The position numbers and the translations under genes are program-made. The notes below the pieces were generated by a model, which had not been told where the DNA came from, made no database searches, and saw nothing but the letters and a program-made list of their open reading frames with translations. This document shows positions 6,840 through 14,497 of a stretch of DNA of 25,468 bases, one piece after another (within the stretch, counting starts at the first letter, position 1; every line of letters starts with the position of its first letter). Source of the stretch: CAVWDI01 sp046259385 (GTDB taxonomy: Bacteria; Chloroflexota; Anaerolineae; Anaerolineales; UBA4823). The stretch lies in assembly GCA_046259385.1 (NCBI GenBank), contig JBJYWI010000050.1:1-25468 (forward strand). The letters run 5' to 3'.

Positions 6840-8255
6840 TTAAAGAGCTTGGACAGAGTTGGTTCGGCGGAGTCTGGCAGGCAGAATGCCCTCCATCGCT
6901 CGATATTTAGCGACAGTGCGTCGCGCTACAGTATGCCCCCTCTTTGTTAATAAATCTGCAATTTGTGTATCGCTTAATGGCTTCTTTTCCTGTTTTATGA
7001 TTTGCTTGAGAGCTGTGCGAATGTGCAGACTGCGGTCGAAAAGTTTTGATAAGGGAATGATTCTCTTGTTAGGCAGCTGCAGCGCTTTACTCGCTACAGC
7101 TCGAGAAATTGTTGATTCATGCACTCCAAGCTCATCCGCCAATTTTGCCCTTGTAACTGGATTTATGTATGCATCACCTTTGAGAATAAATTGGCGTTGA
7201 ATTACTACTAAAATTTCCATAAGGCGCACCATGGTATTGGTCCTTTGCTGTAAGCATTTAACCAGAAGGGTAGCTTTTTCAACATCATTCTGCCATTGGT
7301 CAATTTTCTCTGAAGGTGCATCTGAAAGGGCCTTCCGGAAGAGTGGATTAACACGCAAATAACCAGAAAAAGGAGAAATGATTTCAACGACAAGAGGGGC
7401 ACCTTCTTTGTCGTTAAGCTTTGTTATGATAATGTCGGGGTTTTGATATGTAGGAGGGGTATCGGGTGAATTTTGTAAATCACCCCAATGAGCTCTCGCG
7501 GGAAATGGGTTCAGATTTTGGCTGATAAATTGGGCAGCTTTTTTAACTTCTTTGTGGGATATACCAAGCTTTTTTGCCAAATCATGATAAGCGCGTCTGC
7601 TGAGCAAATTTAATCCGGATTTAACGATTTCCTCTGAATATTTTGGTATTTTCTGAGATTCCGAAAGTACTTTTAATTGAATAATTAGTGCATCTTTAAC
7701 TGAAGGAGAGCCAACACCAACTGGTTCAGCACGTTGAATGATGTTAATGACCTTATTAATCTGCGAGATTGAATGATGAGTGTAATTTGCAATCTCCAGA
7801 ACGGGTACACTCAGAAGCCCATCTTCATCCAGACTGCTTAAAATATGGGCTGCAATAGGGCGTTCAAGTTTTTCGAGTTCAGGCGCGATCTGGCGCAGAA
7901 CATAAGCCGGAAGATCTTCTTTTGCTGCAGTCCATTCTTCGGGTGTACTATCGTCATCTGATGTTGACGAATCAAAAAATTGAAAATTTGTTCTAGGTGA
8001 AACAAATATTATTGGTTGTTCAGAGTATTCAGTATTAAGTTGGTTGCAGACTGCACATTGTCCATTCTTCTGAATTGTCCGCTTACAATTAGGGCATTTT
8101 ATTTCATTGATAATTTCTAAAGCTGGATTTGATGCTAGCTCATTTTCAATTTTTTGATAAATTTCCTCTCCTGTCATTTCAAGCAGTGTCATGGTCTGGG
8201 CGAGGTGAGCCGTAGTTTGAGGTCGAAGGGATTGTATTTGAGATTGAACTAACAT
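6840..8255 (-). CDS. rpoN: RNA polymerase sigma-54 factor with an inserted Cys4 zinc-knuckle-like motif
   Basis: The 471-aa protein begins with a Gln/Leu-rich region I (SQIQSLRPQTTAHLAQTM, ELASNPALE), as expected for activator contact. The core-binding region and the HTH region follow. The RpoN box ARRTVAKYR at about 444-452 reads the -24 element. Between region I and the acidic region II lie C54-x2-C57-x9-C67-x2-C70 (KCPNCKR and QCAVCNQ), which looks like a small zinc ribbon not found in the classic enteric protein. The ATG has AAGGTGG upstream. It is the first gene of the rpoN - kinase - activator operon and has both a sigma-54-like and a sigma-70-like promoter directly upstream. Confidence 0.94.
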   Translation of the reverse strand: MLVQSQIQSLRPQTTAHLAQTMTLLEMTGEEIYQKIENELASNPALEIINEIKCPNCKRTIQKNGQCAVCNQLNTEYSEQPIIFVSPRTNFQFFDSSTSDDDSTPEEWTAAKEDLPAYVLRQIAPELEKLERPIAAHILSSLDEDGLLSVPVLEIANYTHHSISQINKVINIIQRAEPVGVGSPSVKDALIIQLKVLSESQKIPKYSEEIVKSGLNLLSRRAYHDLAKKLGISHKEVKKAAQFISQNLNPFPARAHWGDLQNSPDTPPTYQNPDIIITKLNDKEGAPLVVEIISPFSGYLRVNPLFRKALSDAPSEKIDQWQNDVEKATLLVKCLQQRTNTMVRLMEILVVIQRQFILKGDAYINPVTRAKLADELGVHESTISRAVASKALQLPNKRIIPLSKLFDRSLHIRTALKQIIKQEKKPLSDTQIADLLTKRGHTVARRTVAKYRAMEGILPARLRRTNSVQAL

Positions 8256-8275
8256 AATATTTCCACCTTTATATG

Positions 8276-8304
8276 ATTATACAATGTTGCAAGATTTATG
8301 CCAA
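8276..8304 (-). promoter_or_regulatory. Overlapping sigma-70-type promoter upstream of rpoN
   Basis: TTGGCA (8304-8299), a 17-bp spacer and a perfect TATAAT (8281-8276) lie on the same strand and overlap the sigma-54 element. This would supply basal sigma-54 synthesis. The predicted start near 8269 leaves a very short leader of about 14 nt. Confidence 0.5.
8288..8303 (-). promoter_or_regulatory. Sigma-54 (-24/-12) promoter upstream of rpoN
   Basis: TGGCATAAATCTTGCA on the minus strand (8303-8288) fits the sigma-54 consensus TGGCAYR-N4-TTGCW at every defined position, with GG and GC exactly 12 bp apart. The expected start near 8277 would give a ~22-nt leader that holds the AAGGTGG ribosome site. 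It implies that rpoN and the two-component genes behind it can be switched on by their own products. Confidence 0.65.
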
Positions 8305-8446
8305 TGAAATTTTGCTACCTGCATAGAATTTTGATAAAGAAGTGATTTTTGTCAATTCAAATGCGTGACTTTATTGGGAATATATTTAAATTCAATATGT
8401 TAAAATAAATAATTGATAGACATACATGAACTGCTGGGGAGAGAAA

Positions 8447-9409
8447 ATGTTTAGATCATTTTTTGTTTATTTGTCTCAAGCTTCCTGGGCAAGAAATCTC
8501 ATATCTAAATCACATATCGCAAAACAAGCGTCGTCTCGGTTTGTTGCTGGTGAAGAACTCGAACAGGCTATGAATGTGGTAAAAATGCTCAATCAAAAGG
8601 GGTTCAACGCAACACTCGACCATCTCGGTGAACACACTTCCAACACAGAAAAAGCAAAGAGAGCGACTGACGATATTCTAGCTATAATTGACACAATCGA
8701 GAACTCTGGTTTGAAATCAAATATTTCTATCAAATTAACCCAAATAGGATTGGCTATTGACAAAAATTTGTGCGAGAAAAATATTTTCAGTATTTTGAAT
8801 CGGGCTAAAGAAGCTGGGAATTTTGTACGTATTGATATGGAAGATTCTCCTTGGGTAGACAGCACGTTGGATCTATATTGGAAGATGCGGAACGAATATA
8901 ACTTCCATAATGTAGGTGTGGTAATTCAAGCTTATCTATACCGGAGTGAAACTGATATCCGATCTATTGTGTCGAAAGGGGGAAAAGTCCGTCTGTGCAA
9001 AGGTGCATATAAAGAACCTGCTTCAATTGCTTTCCCTAAGAAAAAAGATGTAGATGAAAATTTTGATAAGATTGCCAAAATAATTATTGATGCAGAGGCG
9101 CAGAATACAATTGGAGAAATTGGTTTAGATGGCAAAATTCCACCTATATGTGCGGTAGGTACCCATGATCCAGACCGGATTGATTTTGCTGTTAAGCATG
9201 CTGAGAGTGCAGGTTTATCAAAGAAAGCCTTGGAATTTCAGATGCTGTATGGCATCCGTCGTGATTTGCAGGACAAATGTTTAACAGAGGGATACCCTGT
9301 TCGTATTTATGTGCCATATGGCACAGAATGGTATCCATATTTCACCCGTAGATTGGCTGAAAGACCAGCGAATTTATGGTTTTTTCTGACCAATTTATTT
9401 AGAAACTAG
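8447..9409 (+). CDS. Proline dehydrogenase, monofunctional
   Basis: The FAD-dependent enzyme oxidises L-proline to pyrroline-5-carboxylate. The barrel motifs are visible in order: LDHLGEH, SIKLTQIGLAID, RIDMEDSPWVDSTLDLYW, VVIQAYLYRSETDI, VRLCKGAYKEP, THDPDRI, FQMLYGIRRDLQ and the C-terminal PYGTEWYPYFTRRLAERPAN, which binds the proline carboxylate in known structures. The start at ATG 8447 (320 aa) has GGGGAGAG just upstream. ATG 8426 has no ribosome site. The length fits the short monofunctional type rather than PutA. No pyrroline-5-carboxylate dehydrogenase is adjacent. Divergent from rpoN, with which it shares the upstream region. Confidence 0.93.
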   Translation: MFRSFFVYLSQASWARNLISKSHIAKQASSRFVAGEELEQAMNVVKMLNQKGFNATLDHLGEHTSNTEKAKRATDDILAIIDTIENSGLKSNISIKLTQIGLAIDKNLCEKNIFSILNRAKEAGNFVRIDMEDSPWVDSTLDLYWKMRNEYNFHNVGVVIQAYLYRSETDIRSIVSKGGKVRLCKGAYKEPASIAFPKKKDVDENFDKIAKIIIDAEAQNTIGEIGLDGKIPPICAVGTHDPDRIDFAVKHAESAGLSKKALEFQMLYGIRRDLQDKCLTEGYPVRIYVPYGTEWYPYFTRRLAERPANLWFFLTNLFRN

Positions 9410-9720
9410 ATACACATATTTGCCAAGGTTTTTCCTTGCTGGGGCAAAAACAAAAAATTTGTTTTTTCTTCCATTGTTGGAAAATTGGATGTACATACTG
9501 GGACAAAAGCATTACGGCTTTGTTCCAGAATTGAGTGAATTGTAAAACAGCCCCCAAGAACTGTTAACGTTTCCTTTCGTTTAATGAATATAATTAGGGA
9601 ATTAAGAACCCTGTCCTTTGGGAAACAGGTGTGAATGACTCAATGTTTAATTCTTATTTCATTTCTGAATTTGATATTATCTACCAGGAGGAAGAATTTT
9701 ATTTTTCCTTGGATTGAATT
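9410..9720. other. About 310 bp non-coding, structured leader before the prenyltransferase gene
   Basis: I see no credible gene here. Besides the terminator-like region there is a hairpin with arms 9500-9510 and 9517-9526 (GGGACAAA(A)GC with GCTTTGTTCC, one bulge and one G-U pair). At about 9597-9628, AGGG/CCCT and CCTGT/ACAGG compete for the same CCCT bases. A lone TATAAT lies at 9589-9594. A strong AGGAGG at 9686-9691 lies 29 bp before the ATG at 9721. It does not match any riboswitch class I can recognise. Confidence 0.5.
9419..9470 (+). terminator. Probable terminator region after proline dehydrogenase
   Basis: Ten bases past the stop, TTTGCC (9419-9424) can pair with GGCAAA (9443-9448), with an inner AAGG/CCTT stem around a T5 loop. 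The A/T-rich inverted repeat AAAAACAAA/TTTGTTTTT (9446-9466) and a T-run follow. The arrangement is terminator-like but has no single strong GC stem. Confidence 0.4.
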
Positions 9721-10626
9721 ATGGATAATCTAATATTATTTTTCCGATTGACGCGTCCAATTTTTATTGTTGGTGTTGCTATTCTTTATGCTCTAGGGGT
9801 TGGCATAGCCCATTATCTGGGTTTTTCAATTGATCTCGAAACCTATGTCCTAGGACAAATTTGGGTCACGCTGTTGCAATTAAGTGCTCAATATCTTAAC
9901 GAATATTTTGATTATCGCGAGGATCAAAATAACCAAAATAGGACACCAATTACCGGTGGAAGTGGAGCGCTTGGTCCTGGTAAACTTCCTCGTAGAGTGG
10001 CGTTGATTTCTGCTTTCACCAGTTTTGCAATTCTTGCGTCATCTACTGTTATTATCATGTCGCAAATTCAGCTCTCCCCATTCATCATTCTAATTATGAT
10101 ATTTGCGTTTGCTGGATCAGTTTTATATTCGACACCACCCCTAAGACTGGAGGGATCAGGATATGGCGAATTGCTGGCTTCGGTGATTATTGCATTTCTT
10201 GTTCCATTATTCGCGTTTTTTCTGCAAGCAGGAGAATTTCATCGATTGTTACCGATGACCACTTTCAGCCTGACGACTCTACTTATATCAACATTAATAA
10301 CATTTGAATTACCGGATTATGCTTCAGATCTTAAATATGGCAAGCAAACCCTGGTGGTTAGATTGGGATGTGATTACGGCTTTACCCTCCACAATATTCT
10401 TCTACTCAGTTCATATTTATTATTAGGAATTGCGGCAGTTTTCGGACTCCCGAATTTTGTTTTGGTATCTGGTGTACTGACCCTGCCGGTGGGATTGTTT
10501 CAAATCTGGCAGATGAGAAGAATAGCGAGCGGTTTAAAACCTAATTGGACAGTGATTACAACAGTTGCGCTTGCTTTATTCAGTTTGATGACTTACTTAA
10601 TCACGTTCGCATATTGGATTAATTAA
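9721..10626 (+). CDS. UbiA-family prenyltransferase (MenA-like)
   Basis: The 301-aa integral membrane protein has about eight or nine hydrophobic helices. The first Asp-rich motif is NEYFDYREDQ (N60, D64, D68) and the second is DYASDLKYGKQTLVVRLG (D199, D203). Together they bind Mg2+-prenyl diphosphate. ITGGSGALGPG between them is typical of MenA-like members, so 1,4-dihydroxy-2-naphthoate prenylation for menaquinone is likely, though other aromatic acceptors are possible. No other menaquinone gene is in the window. An in-frame stop at 9715-9717 fixes the start at or after ATG 9721. That ATG has no close ribosome site; a good AGGAGG lies 29 bp upstream. Confidence 0.85.
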   Translation: MDNLILFFRLTRPIFIVGVAILYALGVGIAHYLGFSIDLETYVLGQIWVTLLQLSAQYLNEYFDYREDQNNQNRTPITGGSGALGPGKLPRRVALISAFTSFAILASSTVIIMSQIQLSPFIILIMIFAFAGSVLYSTPPLRLEGSGYGELLASVIIAFLVPLFAFFLQAGEFHRLLPMTTFSLTTLLISTLITFELPDYASDLKYGKQTLVVRLGCDYGFTLHNILLLSSYLLLGIAAVFGLPNFVLVSGVLTLPVGLFQIWQMRRIASGLKPNWTVITTVALALFSLMTYLITFAYWIN

Positions 10627-10671
10627 TTTTTCATGACCTCATTGAAAAAATAAATTCAGGATAATTAAAAT

Positions 10672-11904
10672 ATGACTGAATTCTTAAAATTACTGGCACC
10701 TGATGCTGCTCGTAATCTTATTTTGGAAAGGATAATGCCAAATCTCACTGCTGAAATCGTGGATACTGAAAATGCCTATGGCTTGGTAACCGCTGAAAAA
10801 ATAACCGCTCCACACTCCCTTCCAAATTTCAGAAGATCCACAGTGGATGGCTATGCAGTAAAGGCGCAGGACACATTTGGTGCAAGCACTTCCCTACCAG
10901 CGTATTTAAAATTGGTTGGGGAAGTTCTGATGGGCCAAGAAACTGAATTAGAGATTTCCCCAGCGGAATGCGCTAAGATCCATACCGGAGGAATGCTTCC
11001 TGTAGGAACTAGTGCGGTGGTAATGGTTGAGGACACTCAGAGGCTAAATTCTAATGAAGTTGAAATATACAAACCCTCCGCAGTTGGGGAGAATATTATC
11101 GAGATAGGTGAGGATATAAAATCCGGCGAAATACTAATATCAAGGAATAAAAAGATTCGCGAAGCTGAAATCGGAGGACTACTTGCGTTTGGAATTACTA
11201 AACTTTCTGTTTTGAAAAAACCAATTGTTGGCCTATTATCAACTGGTGATGAAATTGTATCGCCTGAAATGGATATATCTCCAGGTCAGGTAAGGGATAT
11301 AAATTCTCACACTCTATCTGTTCTGATCGCTAAATATGGCGGGATACCGATGCGACATGGTATTGTTCCCGACCAGATCGATCGTTTCATGGAAGAAACA
11401 GAGAAAGCATTCCGAGAAAGTGACATGCTGATTATCACAGCTGGATCTTCTGTAAGCGCCCGTGATTATACAGCCAGAGTGATCAATAGTTTGGGACCTC
11501 CAGGCATTCTGGTCCATGGAATAAACATTAGACCAGGAAAACCCACTATCCTTGCAATATGTGATGGCAAACCAGTGATAGGTTTACCAGGGAACCCAGT
11601 TAGTGCTTTAGTAATAACAAAATTATTTGTTCACCCAGTTCTCCAGAAGTTACTTGGCTTATCTGAACCAGGATTGAATCCTTCTATAGAAGCAGAACTT
11701 TCAATCAATATTCCCTCCAGGGCAGGTAGGGAGGATTGGATACCGGTTCGTGTACTTATTGATAGTAAAGGATTAAAAGCAGAGCCTGTCTTTGGGAAAA
11801 GCAATCTAATTTTTACTCTTGTTAAAAGTAATGGTCTCGTGAAAATTCCTGTGGATTCAAATGGAATCGACGCAGGAGAAATTGTGGAAGTGATCCCATT
11901 ATGA
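10672..11904 (+). CDS. moeA: Molybdopterin molybdenumtransferase MoeA, first copy
   Basis: The 410-aa protein inserts molybdate (or tungstate) into adenylylated molybdopterin. Family motifs are present in order: STVDGYAV, TGGMLPVGTSAVVMVED, GEDIKSGEIL, LLSTGDEIVSP, INSHTLSVLI, ITAGSSVSARDYT, GINIRPGKPTI, GLPGNPVSALV, and a C-terminal beta domain (GREDWIPVRV). The length matches the usual ~400 aa. Its stop overlaps the start of the second moeA by 4 bp (ATGA), so the two are translationally coupled. The UbiA-family gene ends 45 bp upstream. One copy may serve Mo and the other W, as is known in some organisms with paired MoeA proteins, but sequence alone does not say which. Confidence 0.93.
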   Translation: MTEFLKLLAPDAARNLILERIMPNLTAEIVDTENAYGLVTAEKITAPHSLPNFRRSTVDGYAVKAQDTFGASTSLPAYLKLVGEVLMGQETELEISPAECAKIHTGGMLPVGTSAVVMVEDTQRLNSNEVEIYKPSAVGENIIEIGEDIKSGEILISRNKKIREAEIGGLLAFGITKLSVLKKPIVGLLSTGDEIVSPEMDISPGQVRDINSHTLSVLIAKYGGIPMRHGIVPDQIDRFMEETEKAFRESDMLIITAGSSVSARDYTARVINSLGPPGILVHGINIRPGKPTILAICDGKPVIGLPGNPVSALVITKLFVHPVLQKLLGLSEPGLNPSIEAELSINIPSRAGREDWIPVRVLIDSKGLKAEPVFGKSNLIFTLVKSNGLVKIPVDSNGIDAGEIVEVIPL

Positions 11905-13886
11905 AGATTTATTTAGATGATATACCTTTTGAGAATGCCTGGCAAAGGTTTATTAAAGCATTGGAGGATTGTAATTTATGGAGACAACGCTCAGGCGAAG
12001 TTGTGCCAGTTGATGAAAATGCCCTGGATAGAGTGCTGGCAGAGCCGGTGTGGGCAAAGATATCATCGCCGCATTACCATTCTTCAGCAATGGACGGATT
12101 TGCGGTTTCGTCAATTAACACTTTTGGTGCCCTGCCGACATCTCCAATTACACTCACGCGTAAAGAAGCTGGAGAGAGCACTGGTTTTGAATATTTAGAT
12201 ACAGGCGATCCTCTCCCTGGATGGGCTGATTCAGTTATTCCAATCGAAAATGTCGAGTCATTGAATAAAAATGGTCAAAAAGCAGGCAATCCACGCGATC
12301 CTGTAAGCATCCGAATCAGGAGTGCGGTTACACCATGGAGTCAAGTGCGGGTTATTGGAGAGGATATGGTTGCTACTCAGCTGGTGCTACCTGCAGGTCA
12401 AATAATACGACCGGTGGATTTAGGGGCAATCGCGGCTTGTGGTCACAATTCGATTTTTGTGTCGCGCAAACCAATAGTAGGAATTATACCTACTGGGAGT
12501 GAACTGGTAAGTATTGGTGAGCCGGTCAGTGCCGGGGACATTGTCGAATACAATTCAATAATACTTGCTTCACAGGTAAAATCCTGGGGTGGGGAGACAA
12601 TCCGGTATCCTATTACTGCGGATAATTATGATGCTATTAAAGAAAAAGTATTAAATGCTTCATCTGAATGCGACTTAATACTAATCAACGCTGGTTCATC
12701 AGCTGGTTCGGAGGATTTTACTGCCAAGGTAATCTCTGAACTTGGAACTGTTCTCGTACATGGAATCGCTGTTCGCCCAGGTCATCCGGTTATTCTTGGT
12801 CTCATCGCTAAAAACGCTATAAGTGATAAAGAAATACCTGTCATCGGTGTACCGGGTTATCCAGTTTCAGCTGCTTTAACCGCTGAATTGTTTGTTGAAC
12901 CGATGATTGCTAGATGGACAGGCAGGAATCCTATCAAATTCCAGCAGATAAATGCATCCTTTACAAGAAAAATTACCTCTCCAGCAGGTGATGATGATTA
13001 CATGCGAGTAGCAGTGGCAAAGTTGGGCGATAGGTTTGTTGCTTCTCCATTGTCACGAGGTTCAGGTGTCATATCATCTTTGGTAAATGCAGACGGCATA
13101 GTAATTATTCCACGCGGTTCTCAAGGACTTGAATCAGGAACAGATGTAAATGTGCGATTGTATCGATCATTAACTGATGTTGAGAATACAATTTTGACCC
13201 TCGGTTCACACGATATTATCCTGGATTACATTGCAAATTTCCTAGTGAAATACGATCGCAGACTCAGTTCATCAAACATAGGCAGCCTGGGTGGTCTGCT
13301 TGCGTTAGGCAAGGAAGAAGCTCATTTTGCGGGTTCTCATTTATTTGATCCAGAAACCAGAGATTTTAATCTGACTTATATAAATCGATATATCCCAAAT
13401 ATTCGTTTAAAGGTTGTCAATTTATCATGGCGACAACAGGGTCTTTACATCCAAAAAGGCAACCCGAAAGGAATTTCAAGGTTAGAAGATATTGCAAGGG
13501 AAGATGTACGATTTATAAACCGTCAGAGAGGCTCGGGAACCCGGATATTGTTGGATTACCAATTAGAGCAATTAGGTTTGAGATCAAATCGAATAAATGG
13601 ATATGAACGGGAAGAATATTCTCATTTATCGGTTGCTGCTTCGGTAAAATCTGGCCGGGTTGATTGCGGTTTAGGCATAGCAGCGGGGGCAGATGCGTTG
13701 GGATTGGATTTTATTCCTCTGTTTAAAGAAAGATACGATTTGATCATACCGAAAAAAAATCTTGATAATAAATTGCTGGATCCATTGTTCGAAATATTAT
13801 CAAATAAAGAATTCCGTGAATCTATTGCTATATTACCAGGTTATGATTTTAAAAATATGGGAGATATAATTGCTGAAGTAAAATAA
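11901..13886 (+). CDS. MoeA-like protein fused to a C-terminal periplasmic-binding-protein-like domain
   Basis: At 661 aa the protein is about 250 residues longer than MoeA. Residues 1 to about 420 form a complete MoeA unit (SSAMDGFAV, LDTGDPLPGWADSVIPIENV, GEDMVATQLVLPAGQ, IPTGSELVSIG, INAGSSAGSEDFT, HGIAVRPGHPVILG, GVPGYPVSAALT). From about 430 to the end there is a PBP-like domain (SSNIGSLGGLLALGKEEAHF, FINRQRGSGTRILLDYQL, GRVDCGLGIAA), the type also found in ModA-like oxyanion binders and molybdate-linked regulators. There is no signal peptide, so this domain acts in the cytoplasm; binding of molybdate, tungstate or a pterin is inferred. It overlaps the first moeA by 4 bp. Confidence 0.9.
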   Translation: MKIYLDDIPFENAWQRFIKALEDCNLWRQRSGEVVPVDENALDRVLAEPVWAKISSPHYHSSAMDGFAVSSINTFGALPTSPITLTRKEAGESTGFEYLDTGDPLPGWADSVIPIENVESLNKNGQKAGNPRDPVSIRIRSAVTPWSQVRVIGEDMVATQLVLPAGQIIRPVDLGAIAACGHNSIFVSRKPIVGIIPTGSELVSIGEPVSAGDIVEYNSIILASQVKSWGGETIRYPITADNYDAIKEKVLNASSECDLILINAGSSAGSEDFTAKVISELGTVLVHGIAVRPGHPVILGLIAKNAISDKEIPVIGVPGYPVSAALTAELFVEPMIARWTGRNPIKFQQINASFTRKITSPAGDDDYMRVAVAKLGDRFVASPLSRGSGVISSLVNADGIVIIPRGSQGLESGTDVNVRLYRSLTDVENTILTLGSHDIILDYIANFLVKYDRRLSSSNIGSLGGLLALGKEEAHFAGSHLFDPETRDFNLTYINRYIPNIRLKVVNLSWRQQGLYIQKGNPKGISRLEDIAREDVRFINRQRGSGTRILLDYQLEQLGLRSNRINGYEREEYSHLSVAASVKSGRVDCGLGIAAGADALGLDFIPLFKERYDLIIPKKNLDNKLLDPLFEILSNKEFRESIAILPGYDFKNMGDIIAEVK

Positions 13887-13906
13887 AGAATAATCAGGAG
13901 AATATT

Positions 13907-14374
13907 ATGGATTTAGAACCCGGTGTGAAAGCGCCTGACTTTGTACTGCCAGATGAGAATGGAATTGAACGAAAGCTGTCGGATTACAATGGTAAACCGC
14001 TGATTTTGTATTTTTATCCCAAGGACGACACGCCTGGATGCACCAAAGAAGCATGCGGTTTCAGAGATGATTACAGTCAATACGAAAGCGTAGATGTTGA
14101 AATAATCGGAGTAAGCCCAGACTCTCCTGAAAAGCATACAAAATTTAAGAAAAAATACAACCTTCCGTTCACTCTGTTGGCGGATGAAAACCATGAAATC
14201 GCTGAAAAGTATAGAGTCTGGGGTTTAAAAAAATCTGCCGGGCGCGAGTATTATGGAATTAAGCGAACCACTTACTTAATAGATAAAAATGGGATTATCT
14301 ACCATATATTTAAAAATGTTAAACCAGCAGAACACAGCTCCGAGATTTTGGATGTATTAAATAAAATGGATTAA
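13907..14374 (+). CDS. bcp: Thioredoxin-dependent thiol peroxidase, PrxQ/Bcp type
   Basis: The 155-aa peroxiredoxin has the active-site block PKDDTPGCTKEACGFRD with peroxidatic Cys45 and, five residues on, the resolving Cys50, the atypical 2-Cys arrangement of PrxQ. It reduces hydrogen peroxide and organic hydroperoxides using thioredoxin. The ribosome site CAGGAG lies just before the ATG. It follows the MoeA-PBP gene by 20 bp and is probably the next gene of that transcript. It gives an anaerobe protection for oxygen-sensitive metal enzymes, which is an inference from context. Confidence 0.94.
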   Translation: MDLEPGVKAPDFVLPDENGIERKLSDYNGKPLILYFYPKDDTPGCTKEACGFRDDYSQYESVDVEIIGVSPDSPEKHTKFKKKYNLPFTLLADENHEIAEKYRVWGLKKSAGREYYGIKRTTYLIDKNGIIYHIFKNVKPAEHSSEILDVLNKMD

Positions 14375-14377
14375 TTA

Positions 14378-14497
14378 ATGAAAAATATCTATCAAATTGT
14401 TATAATCGGGTTGATGATATTTGTAATTTTTGAATGCGCAACGACTCAATATTTAGAAACAGGCGATAACAAAACAAACACCTCAAAGCTTGAGTAG
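14378..14497 (+). CDS. Small hydrophobic ORF, possible N-terminal anchor of a split LuxR-type protein
   Basis: This 39-aa frame starts 3 bp after the peroxiredoxin stop. It has a hydrophobic segment (IVIIGLMIFVIF, about residues 7-18) and then a polar tail that ends in the same bases where the LuxR-type HTH frame opens. There is no ribosome site of its own, so reinitiation from the peroxiredoxin gene would be needed. It may be a stand-alone membrane peptide, or the membrane-anchor half of the next frame if a one-base frameshift lies between 14457 and 14494. I cannot separate these from sequence alone. Confidence 0.35.
   Translation: MKNIYQIVIIGLMIFVIFECATTQYLETGDNKTNTSKLE

Noticed and set aside
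6875..6890. TGGCAGGCAGAATGCC on the plus strand as a second sigma-54 promoter
   Set aside because: It has ATGC instead of TTGC at -12 and G instead of C/T after TGGCA, and lies antisense inside the end of rpoN with no gene to drive.
13913..14194. Minus-strand 93-aa ORF within the peroxiredoxin gene
   Set aside because: It is a shadow of the peroxiredoxin frame, which has clear catalytic motifs.
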